From positions 10,043-27,668 of the forward strand of contig UZAE01013027.1 of the NCBI GenBank assembly GCA_900617975.1: 17,626 bases of DNA. The letters run 5' to 3'. Below the pieces are notes generated by a model. That model saw nothing but the letters and a program-made list of their open reading frames with translations, searched no databases and had not been told where the DNA came from. A program made the position numbers and the translations under genes. Shown here piece by piece: positions 10,060-17,179 of this stretch. Position 1 is the first letter of the stretch. Each line of letters opens with the position of its first letter. This DNA is from Rodentolepis nana. Taxonomy: Eukaryota > Platyhelminthes > Cestoda > Cyclophyllidea > Hymenolepididae.

Positions 10060-10401
10060 ACATTCACTCCCAATTTGGGGTGTGTGATAGACTTACCTCC
10101 ACGTGGTGCACCCTGGGCAACGTATACTCATACGTAAAAAGTCTATTACCTTGCAGTTGACTTCAAACTACCATGATCCCACTGTATGCCATATTCGACT
10201 ACTTTACGGTACTCATCCCACCTTTTTTCCACCATATTTACCTTCGTCTTTGATACACTCTTTTGTCCCCCCCCCCTCTTGAATTTTTTACACTTTGATG
10301 TTCCTTCCTCTTTTTGAAGACTGAAGTCAACTAAAGGGCAAATGATAACAATCAGAACGCCTGCCATTTTATATGATAATAATAATAATAACATTCACTC
10401 C
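10060..10401 (+). mobile_element. SINE-like element, full copy B, with target-site duplication
   Basis: The body is about 10071-10390, flanked by the perfect 11-bp duplication ACATTCACTCC at 10060-10070 and 10391-10401 (12 bp if one more A is counted). It aligns along its length with copy A: GGGGTGTGTGATAGACTT, CACCCTGGGCAACGTAT, CTTCAAACTACCATGA, CTGTATGCCATATTCGACT, a run of ten C (10267-10276), CTGAAGTCAACTAAAGGGC, AATGATAACAATCA and GCCTGCCATTTT. Its tail is a trinucleotide run, (ATA)n, unlike the (AAAT)n tail of copy A. Minus-strand frames across it are shadows with no coding support. Confidence 0.8.
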
Positions 10402-10444
10402 TTGGGAAATAATTACTTCACCAAATAAACAAGAATAATGTCTA

Positions 10445-10790
10445 AGAATATAGTAAATTAAATTAAAAAGTCTTATTGCAGTATTTTTGTAGAAAAGAAA
10501 GCAAGTAATATTGTGGTTAACAATTTGGCATGAGTTGATGTGATGTGACAAGAAGAGAGAGAGATTGGGAGAGAGGTTTTGTTTAATCCAGAGACCATGG
10601 TTAATAATTTTCTAAAAAGTAAAATAAATATAAAAATGAAGGATTGAAACTGGAGCGTTGAAATAGCATGATTGTGTAATAAGTTAGACGGATAAAATCT
10701 CTGTAAGTGAAGTGTTCATGAATTGGGGGAATCCTTCAGGTAATGCTGATGCTGCATAAAAATGGAAATATACAACCAATACCTAGACAA
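10445..10790 (+). repeat. Dispersed direct repeat R5, copy 1
   Basis: Aligns with about 15140-15440 in the same orientation. Shared blocks are TTGCAGTATTT.TG.AGAA, TAATATTG.GGT, GGCAT..TTGATGTGA, GTG.CAAGAAG.GAG, GATTGTGTA/AATTGTGTA, CTGTA.GTGAA, TTCA.GAATTGGG and AAAATGGAAAT. Both copies lie some hundreds of bases to the left of a transposase relic of the same family (b and c), so R5 may be the 3' flank or non-coding end of that transposon. Confidence 0.55.
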
Positions 10791-10799
10791 GTACCAGAG

Positions 10800-10962
10800 T
10801 ATACTCACGTGTTTGATAGACTTGACCTCGAAAATTTACCCTCCCACGTGGTGACAGAACTTCAATTTGTATGAGAAAGAGCCTTTGCAGATTTCATCAC
10901 CCACATCCTCTTCCCACGTGACCAAAGAGAATCAAACTCAACAGAAAAAAATCTAATGGCAA
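10800..10962 (-). pseudogene. Tc1/mariner-type transposase relic (copy b), C-terminal fragment
   Basis: On the minus strand, bases 10959-10939 read PLDFFLL, the block that follows the second catalytic Asp in Tc1/mariner transposases and precedes the third catalytic acid. It continues with LILFGHVGRG (TTTGGTCACGTGGGAAGAGG) before a TGA TGA. The remaining sequence down to 10800 matches the C-terminal DNA of relic c, including a second CACGTGG. Frames are broken, no full DDE set remains, and the upstream part could not be followed past 10962. Confidence 0.55.
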
Positions 10963-11860
10963 AGTAGCAATGCAATTGGGATTTGAAGCTGAATCAATTT
11001 CCTTACACAAAAATTTTAACCATCACCCCAAACCCTGCCTACCACTTCATCACAATATTAGACAAGTAATGGAGTCTATTTATTTTGCCATCTCCTTTCC
11101 ACAATGTGTAAAAACGCCGCACATTCCTCATCGCATTTATATATTATGTGCTCATTACATTATTTTAATAACAAGAATTGTGTGAGCTCATTATGCCTAA
11201 TTGCTTTACACTATGCCATTGACACCATTTAGAACGCATGCTCAAAGATTTGTTTTCAAAATGCATTTTTGTGGGTTGGTTAAGATGATGATGATGACAA
11301 CGACATTAAACTAATATGCAGTACATCCATGCACACTCAAAAAACCCCACTTCACCAGCGCGTTCTGTGTCTTCGCTAAAGTGGACCTTCCCAAGACAAT
11401 GTTTGAGCCAATCTGTGAACACTGACACTTGCATTCACTATAATCCACTGCACCAGAAATATATCCCTCAATTTAAGAAAAGTCCACTTACTGAACCTTC
11501 CCAATTTAAAAATTACAACATTCTCTCTTTGAATTTTTACCTTTTCTTGACATTTTACAATGTTAATTCTCCTCTCTTAATAACATCCTCAACAAAATAT
11601 TTTCTACGAAAATGCAGTAATAATTCTAATTGAAACAACTTCTTATTTATGGAGATCCTTCATCACTACACAATGTCTTCATCATTTTGTGAATTCAATA
11701 GGACAACTGCCTTGAATATTTTGCCGCAATGTTTATTTCGAAGGTCATAGCAAAATGTTGAAACAAGAAGCATAAATTTTCCATATAATTCATGGCATCG
11801 GTAGTTTTGAGTTCAGAACTTAATCCCACTTTATTGATGTTGAAAATTGGTACAACCTAC
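10963..11860. other. Intergenic, no gene recognised
   Basis: Upstream spacer of four-TM gene A. Two chance open frames (10970-11185 and 11316-11633) have the Asn/Ser/Thr/Pro-rich composition of translated A+T-rich noncoding DNA and no domain, so I do not call them genes. A short (GAT)4 tract sits at 11284-11296. Confidence 0.45.
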
Positions 11861-11874
11861 TTGTGTTTCCTGCC

Positions 11875-12061
11875 CTACTGGTATTGGTTTAAAATGTGTT
11901 GAAATATTGACCTTGGCATCAAATTTGGTGCAATCGATACGAAATTAATGGAAGGTTCAAATGAACCTATTAAATATCAAATCTGATTGGTTGACAAGAT
12001 GGAAGAAAACATATTTATTCTCAGCTGTCAACTGTACAAGAGCATTAATTAATTCAAAACT
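11875..12061 (+). promoter_or_regulatory. Upstream block of gene A, shared with gene B
   Basis: The sequence before gene A aligns with the sequence before gene B on the opposite strand. Shared elements in order are TGCCCT, TATTGG, ATTGACCTT (11906-11914), CGATACG (11935-11941), GATTGG.TG.CAA.AT, CATATTTATT (12010-12019) and CAAAACTATG at the start codon. An in-frame TAA four codons before the ATG fixes the start in gene A; gene B has TGA at the same place. The block probably contains promoter and 5' UTR, but no individual site is assigned. Confidence 0.55.
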
Positions 12062-12568
12062 ATGCCGTCAAATATTTCGGAAACGTTATTCTTTAAAATT
12101 ATGCCATGTCTATGCCTAGTAAGCAACAAATATTTTGTAAAGAAAATCATATCTAATTTTTAGGTATCTTGTGGGATTATGGCAGTAGAATTCGCCTGGC
12201 TAGTGGCTTCCGGTGTGCATGTTGCAAACCCAATTTTAATTTATTGTGCGTTGGGAGTCCTTTGCCTTATTGCCCTAATCACGGGTGTACTGGGACTTAT
12301 CGGCTTTCAAAAGAGTCTTCATGAAATGATCATTGCTGTAAGTGACTCGAATTCTCTCACCTGTTTCTTGTAGCACTTTGTGCTGAATTCTGTAGAAATA
12401 TGTGGAGAGATTGGAAACGGAATCCTATTATTTTATATGTTTGAACTATATGGAACGGTAGTACTCATTATTATACTTGCCATCTTGAAATTGCCACAGA
12501 TTATATTTGGTTTAATGTACTGCCGTGATCGTGGTGGTCATCAATCAATGGAAAGCTACACAGAATGA
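12062..12568 (+). CDS. Small four-transmembrane protein A (tetraspanin-like topology), three exons
   Basis: CDS join of 12062-12118, 12164-12337 and 12374-12568, 141 residues. All splice sites are canonical (GTAAGC..TTTTTAG and GTAAGT..CTTGTAG), and both introns are phase 0 and tiny (45 and 36 nt). Four hydrophobic stretches are visible: about residues 9-36, 44-67, 75-100 and 105-127, with a short polar tail CRDRGGHQSMESYTE. The strongest block is GVLCLIALITGVLGLIGFQKS around the second segment. Topology resembles tetraspanins or MARVEL-type proteins, but there is no large Cys-rich loop and no CCG motif, so I do not assign it to either. The function is unknown. Paralogue B at 14251-14733 supports every exon boundary. 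The ATG is preceded by an in-frame stop. Confidence 0.82.
12119..12163 (+). other. 45-nt intron 1 of gene A
   Basis: GTAAGC...TTTTTAG in phase 0. It is open in frame until its own terminal TAG. The intron at the same codon position in gene B is also 45 nt and still shows sequence similarity (GTAAG..ACAAATAT.TTGT). Confidence 0.8.
12338..12373 (+). other. 36-nt mini-intron 2 of gene A
   Basis: GTAAGTGACTCGAATTC...CTTGTAG, 36 nt, phase 0, with its only in-frame stop in the acceptor TAG. The matching intron in gene B is also 36 nt and begins GTAAGTG....CGAATTC. Confidence 0.85.
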
Positions 12569-12721
12569 AGTATTTATTGCAGTTGATTGCTTATCAGGAA
12601 ACATATATTCATACGCCAAATTAAAGTTTATTTAAATAATAATCAATTTCTTTGTAATGTAAACGCACTTTTCAATTGTAATATTGTCAACATTTATTTC
12701 GATTCACCATCAATTGTCATA

Positions 12722-12727
12722 AATAAA
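12722..12727 (+). promoter_or_regulatory. Candidate polyadenylation signal of gene A
   Basis: AATAAA 154 nt after the stop codon of gene A. A variant ATTAAA lies nearer, at 12620-12625. Which one is used cannot be told from sequence. Confidence 0.4.
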
Positions 12728-13610
12728 CGTTTGCTTATCAACCGCACATTTTTTTCCATTTTCTCTCTTGCCATTTCATATTGTACCTAGTAGTGAAGAA
12801 ATAGTTTCAGAAACACGAATTTCTCAAAAGTTTCTTCCTGTTGAATTTACTTGATTGAATAAGATTAATCAAGTGAGAACTATTGTATTTGTAACTACGG
12901 AAGTAAAGTTAGGAGATATGTTATTTTGATATAAGCTCATAGTAAAAGCAGCGAATGAACTCGTTTTTGTTCGAAGTTATGAACCACGAAATGTGCACCT
13001 CCTTTGAGCGTGTACTTTGGATTCATAATCTTCTTTGCATCTACGTGCTGCCCAATATTGACCACGCATTTTTCAATTTCGATCCTCCACAGTTGATGGT
13101 GTTCACTTCAGAACACTCGCTCGGAAATGAACTTTTCCTCAGCAGGTTTTCTAGTAATCACAGAGTTGATTTACTGTAATGTAATAGGTGCTATTTCCAA
13201 ACCAGATTAACAACAAACTATTAATTCTTTCATTACAATACCACTCAAGCAGTTAGAGAAGGTTTGATGCTTAGCTCTCTTCCTTCTGCCATTCAAAATC
13301 TGCGTGTATGATCATCAAAGAAATCGATTATATGTTTATTTTTTAACTTCAATAACGATACTGGTGTGTCCACATTTTGACCAATTTGTTTAAAATTTGG
13401 TTTTCTCCTTTGAAATCAATGTCGAGAGCAAACTTTTGCCAAGTTAAACTAACGAGAAAATAAGCTAAAGTAAGCGATCTAACAACTAGTTTTGACTATT
13501 TTGGCTGTTGAATAGAATTACGCAAAAAAGGCTTATTTTAAAGCAATATTGAAGGTTTCTTGAAACTTTTACTGTACCGACATCGGCGAATGGTAATTAA
13601 AGTAAACTGA
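12728..13610. other. Spacer between the convergent four-TM genes, no gene recognised
   Basis: A+T-rich sequence. A 74-codon frame at 12955-13179 starts with ATG and is slightly richer in G+C, but it has no domain, no splice partner and no second copy, so I leave it uncalled. Confidence 0.4.
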
Positions 13611-13614
13611 CAGA

Positions 13615-14180
13615 GTGACAACTCTGAAGTGGAGAATTGCCGGTCGAATAACAGGGACTCTAGGTCAGCTTAAAGAAAGAATGTCAGAAGCTGTCGAAGA
13701 GGTTCCGTGGGAGGGAATGAGTGTCAAACATCGGAGTGTAGTTGAGGTGCTACGGAAAATGCCGTTTAAATCCCACAGGCTCTTTCCTTACTTTAGTTTC
13801 GCACAAATATTTTTTTGTTTATTGTTTCTTCATTTGACCTCATTCGACACGATAGTCCTCCATTTTATTTGAAGCATTCTAGACTAAATTTCGCTGTAAC
13901 CAACCAAATGTTTCTCATTCGAATTATCCAATTCAATGAATTAAATTCAACTCTAAGATACTTTTGGCATATTCGTGCTTCTGAACAGATTTCTTTACTA
14001 ATGAGTCCAACATGAAATGGCAAGAGAGAAAATTGTGTAAAAGTGTGCTGTCGATTGTCAGAGGTTTATTTTTGACAATTTGTGAAGAATCGATATATTG
14101 ACAAACAACGTTGCAATTAATAAAGGTTTTTTTGCTTCAAAATTAACAAAGGTGTAAACAAATTTTAATTGAAAACATGT
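13615..14180 (+). repeat. Dispersed repeat R2, copy 2, with possible transposase C-terminal remnant
   Basis: Uninterrupted partner of the repeat at 8395-9240. Its left end encodes in one frame TLGQLKERMSEAVEEVPWEG followed by SVVEVLRKMP (about 13649-13764). This fits the usual C-terminal pattern of Tc1/mariner transposases (L..LK.RI..A...V..EM....R.SV..R...C), although the final Cys and GGHIE-like end are absent. After MP the frame runs into hydrophobic A+T-rich translation and stops. It reads as a fragment of a decayed DNA transposon on the plus strand, opposite to relics a-d. Confidence 0.5.
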
Positions 14181-14219
14181 GATTATGTTGTCTAGTAAGA
14201 AATCAACGATAAATATAAT

Positions 14220-14225
14220 TTTATT
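14220..14225 (-). promoter_or_regulatory. Candidate polyadenylation signal of gene B
   Basis: AATAAA on the minus strand, 25 nt after the TAG stop of gene B. It implies a very short 3' UTR that ends just before repeat R2. Confidence 0.5.
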
Positions 14226-14250
14226 GTTGAGCGTTCAATATCAATTCCAA

Positions 14251-14733
14251 CTAGAGGCAAAATAATTCTCTGCACGTAGATATCAAATATATATTCGGGA
14301 GAATTCTGAGAACACTTACTAGAGTAAGTAATATTGCCATTGTAAACAGTTTGAATTCAGTAATAAATATTGTTTCGATAGCAATCTCCAAAAACATCGC
14401 GATAAAATTCATTATACAGTACTAGAAGGAGTAAATGTTTGAATTCGCTGCACTTACTGCCATCATAGCTTTAATATGACTAGTTTGAAAGCCAATCAAT
14501 CCCAATAGGCCAGTGATTAGGGCAATGCCACAAGAGATGCCCAGCAAAACATAACTTTTGGCTGTATTTGCAGCATGCTCTTTCAGGCTCGCGATAATGC
14601 CGATGTATATTACTTGAAGCACAAAAGCCACCTAGAAATAGGAAATTATGAAATTAACAACATATTTGTCACTTACAATGGATACAACTGGAAGAATTAT
14701 TTGATTAAACGTAATCCAACAAGTTTTCGCCAT
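14251..14733 (-). CDS. Small four-transmembrane protein B, paralogue of A, three exons
   Basis: Minus-strand CDS join of 14733-14677, 14631-14458 and 14421-14251, 133 residues. Introns of 45 and 36 nt are canonical (GTAAGT..TTTCTAG and GTAAGT..CTTCTAG) and phase 0. Exons 1 and 2 have exactly the lengths of gene A (57 and 174 nt). By hand the ungapped alignment with A has about 37 identities in 129 positions, highest in GIALITGLLGLIGFQTS. Four hydrophobic stretches match those of A. The C terminus is STCRELFCL, so the polar tail of A after CRD is replaced by a short hydrophobic end. A GTAAGT inside exon 3 could act as a donor, but reading through keeps collinearity with A. The start is set by an in-frame TGA four codons upstream. 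The function is unknown. Confidence 0.8.
14422..14457 (-). other. 36-nt mini-intron 2 of gene B
   Basis: GTAAGTGCAGCGAATTC...CCTTCTAG on the minus strand, 36 nt, phase 0. It has the same length, phase and codon position as in gene A, and the CGAATTC block is shared. Confidence 0.85.
14632..14676 (-). other. 45-nt intron 1 of gene B
   Basis: GTAAGTGACAAATATG...CCTATTTCTAG on the minus strand, 45 nt, phase 0. It matches the 45-nt intron of gene A in position and partly in sequence. Confidence 0.8.
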
Positions 14734-14925
14734 AGTTTTGCATCAATTTGTATCTTTCCTAATAAATATGCCTTCTACTATTTTGCCAGCCAATCTGTTG
14801 AGTGATCAATTGGTCCATTTACACTAGCAATAAATTGCGTATCGGTTACTCAAAATTGAATTTGAAGGTCAATTTTTGCACCAATATCAAGTGAAGACTT
14901 GCAGGGCATTAAACACGCACTCTAT
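14734..14925 (-). promoter_or_regulatory. Upstream block of gene B, shared with gene A
   Basis: Inverted counterpart of 11875-12061. It carries CATATTTATT (14761-14770 on the minus strand), CGATACG (14838-14844), ATTGACCTT (14865-14873) and GCCCTGCAAG, in the same order as upstream of gene A. Spacing to the ATG differs by about 15 nt because of an indel just before the start. Confidence 0.55.
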
Positions 14926-15139
14926 TTATCTTACACTAGGAAATTGCTATTTTGTACTGATCTAGAAGTAATAGTTGAAATATACCATCTGGAAATTTGT
15001 GTTTCTTGATATCAATTTTCTTTATTTTTAACCACCGAAAAATATACAATACAAAACATTCCATCCAACTTTTTTTGTATTTGCCTAACGAAATGTATAA
15101 GAAGTTGTGTGGTAAATAATTTGTGTAAAAATATAAAAG

Positions 15140-15440
15140 AAGTAGTTGATCAGACATTTTGCAGTATTTATGCAGAAGCAATGATGTAATATTGCGGTGA
15201 ATGAGTTGGCATATTTTGATGTGAAGTGGCAAGAAGTGAGGGAGAAGTAGCATAGAAAGATTAATACTTTTTTAAAAAGTTAAAAATATATAAAACTGGT
15301 GGGTCAATAATGGAAAACTGAATTAGCTTAATTGTGTACTAATTCAAACAGATCAATATTCTGTATGTGAAATTTTCACGAATTGGGTTTGCCCAACAGG
15401 CACCGTGGATAAAGAAAAAATGGAAATCACCAGAATTTAC
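15140..15440 (+). repeat. Dispersed direct repeat R5, copy 2
   Basis: Second copy of the repeat at 10445-10790, in the same orientation. The minus-strand frame 14936-15253 crosses it. Part of that frame resembles a frame in copy 1 (HI..CQ....NIT), but this can follow from DNA similarity alone, so I do not call a protein. Confidence 0.55.
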
Positions 15441-15860
15441 ACTTGAGCTCAAACGTTGTCGAGGAAACGTCCACATTAGAGGTAACTAGATGGAATGGGG
15501 TTTATTGTAACCATGGCTAATTGTGTGCGCACGAATATACTGCAAAGGAGTGAAATCTTTGTTGCCCTCATCATCTTTAACATATAGAATTATCTTGCAG
15601 TTAAAATCCTTTTTGAATTTGCGCCTGATTCAAGCAAGGCAAATGTTTTAAATTTTTAAGCTGGGTGTTAGTTAATCTAAACAATTTCCTGTTAGTCATA
15701 TCTCGATTCGCCGACAAAGCTAACTTGAAAGGAAGTTATTAGGGAAATTCAACGTGATTTTACAATAGACACGTAAGATGTTGGCTCACAATCTCCGTGA
15801 CTGATATTACACATAAAACAGCTTGGCACTGTACGAAATTGATTCTCAATACTTGTAATT
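15441..15860. other. Intergenic, nothing recognised
   Basis: A+T-rich spacer between R5 copy 2 and transposase relic c. The corresponding interval beside relic b is almost absent (10790-10800), so this segment is either a later insertion here or was lost there. Confidence 0.35.
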
Positions 15861-15929
15861 GCTTAAAACTGTGCACTGTATAGAGAGAGTAGGAAATTTT
15901 TAAATTAAAAATAGCAACTTGTTTGCCAA

Positions 15930-16483
15930 AGGGTCAGGAGAGAGTGGTTTCTTATCTCCATGCCAATATCGAAATTGAAGCACTTGAACTGTAAATTCAT
16001 CATACCACGTGGTGTCACTTTTCTGACAGATGTTCCACTCGCATAAAAAAAGGTCTCCACTGAATTCATCATGTATGTCCTCTTACTTTGAGACCATATG
16101 TCACGAAACTTATTTCAATGACTGTTGCAGGGAGAGCATTAAACAAAACCTCTTTGTTCAATTCACCTGTTTGGCAAGACCTCATCGAGGAACGACCTAA
16201 CACTGCGATAGTAATGGAGGGGGGGGGGTGTCCCAATTTGCTGAAAGTAAAGCTCTTCAGCTTCAAAGTCTTCTCTTATGCTTGGCATAACGTCGAAGTA
16301 AGTGGGACCGGCTACAGAAGCGTGAAAAAACACTCTAATTAAACTGCATCCCACTTTACTTCTAGGAAAATTGGCATGACGATCTAAATAGAAGAGTAGA
16401 TTCTCAGATCTTAAATGAAAGCAATATACAATACTTGTAAATATTCTTACACATTTGAAATAATGAAATAATAAAAAATACAA
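15930..16483 (-). pseudogene. Tc1/mariner-type transposase relic (copy c), the longest in the window
   Basis: Minus-strand frame 16483-16163 contains VFFHASVAGPTYFDVMPSI, then EELYFQQIGTPPP and SVRSFLDEVLPNR. This is the transposase region around the second catalytic Asp, normally QQDGAPPHY...VR.FLDE.LPNRWIGRRG. The Asp is replaced by Ile, and a run of ten G (C in the sense strand, 16219-16228) adds about two codons of Pro/Leu. After LPNR the Trp codon is TGA, followed by IEQRGFV, then TAA. Similarity continues through KRTYMMNS to SVRKVTPRGMMNLQF (about 16030-15980). It is therefore inactive. Transposases of this superfamily cut and paste DNA elements with terminal inverted repeats at TA sites; no terminal repeats were located. 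Confidence 0.72.
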
Positions 16484-16489
16484 TGCGTT

Positions 16490-17170
16490 TTCAATAATTC
16501 AGTGGGGAGAAGGAGGGATTCTTCAGGACACCCAATCGTAAGTGAGTCATTGTAACATTGAACTCAACGCATGCAGTCAGAGGTATTTAATACTGATTAG
16601 GTTAGTGAAAGACACTGAACGAAAAATGGCATTTAACAAGTTTTGTGGAAACTAACTAATAACACTCCCAAATGTTTTACTTAGTAATAATCAGTAGCAT
16701 GCTGCCAACAGACGCTTTGAGAAACACTTAATCCACATCTACTGAAGTTGTTGTTGTTACCCCCAAACATGGAGACGTTTTACTGGGCTTCATATACCTC
16801 TTCATTCAAATTCCATAAAAGACACAAGAAGTGCAGATTCTTCTCTTATATATAATTCTGAGGCGACATAACTATAACACGACGAACGTATAAACTAAAT
16901 TGCATTGGTCAAATTTGTGTCGAAGCATCCTTTTGTGAGAGATCGCATTAGCCCATTCGATGTTTGACCAAAATTTGGTCGGTCAATGTTTACTCAGTCT
17001 CACTTTCTAGTTTTAATCTCAGATTTTCAAGTTCATCAACGTTAATTAGTGATGTGAAAAATGGGTTTACTTTCTCTAAATTGGGTACGCGTAAAGGGTC
17101 CTCTACCGCGAACTAGTCAATCCTTTGCCCACAATATAGAAATAATAAGATAGTGGCCATGGATTTACAG
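16490..17170. other. Intergenic, no gene recognised
   Basis: A+T-rich sequence with broken frames. It may include further decayed N-terminal sequence of relic c on the minus strand, but I found no supportable motif and no inverted terminal repeat. Confidence 0.4.
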
Positions 17171-17179
17171 CCATTGAAA

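Noticed and set aside
10060..10401. The roughly 315-bp element as an LTR or terminal-repeat miniature retrotransposon
   Set aside because: It has no terminal direct or inverted repeats, the two target duplications differ in length, and the tail is a simple repeat, which favours SINE-like retroposition.
10740..10760. Hammerhead ribozyme core (CTGATG) as seen in some flatworm retroelements
   Set aside because: The conserved CUGANGA and GAAA core with flanking helices is not present; only a fragment matches.
11316..11633. 105-codon plus-strand frame
   Set aside because: Its composition is that of translated A+T-rich noncoding DNA; there is no domain, no paralogue and no splice partner.
12179..12568. 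Gene A as two or three separate small proteins
   Set aside because: Intervening 36 and 45-nt segments have canonical splice ends and matching introns in gene B, so one spliced gene is the better reading.
12164..12568. Assignment of gene A to the tetraspanin family
   Set aside because: Four membrane segments are present, but the CCG motif and the large Cys-containing extracellular loop are absent and the protein is too short.
12955..13179. 74-codon frame starting with ATG between genes A and B
   Set aside because: It is slightly richer in G+C but has no recognisable motif, second copy or promoter context. It could be a small gene, but the sequence does not support a call.
14270..14319. A third 50-nt intron in gene B
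   Set aside because: Reading through keeps B collinear with A up to the shared Cys-Arg near the C terminus, whereas splicing would break that alignment. Kept only as a possible isoform.
14936..15253. 105-codon minus-strand frame, Leu/Ile/Lys-rich
   Set aside because: It overlaps the decayed repeat R5. Partial likeness to a frame in the other R5 copy is explained by DNA similarity, and that frame is broken.
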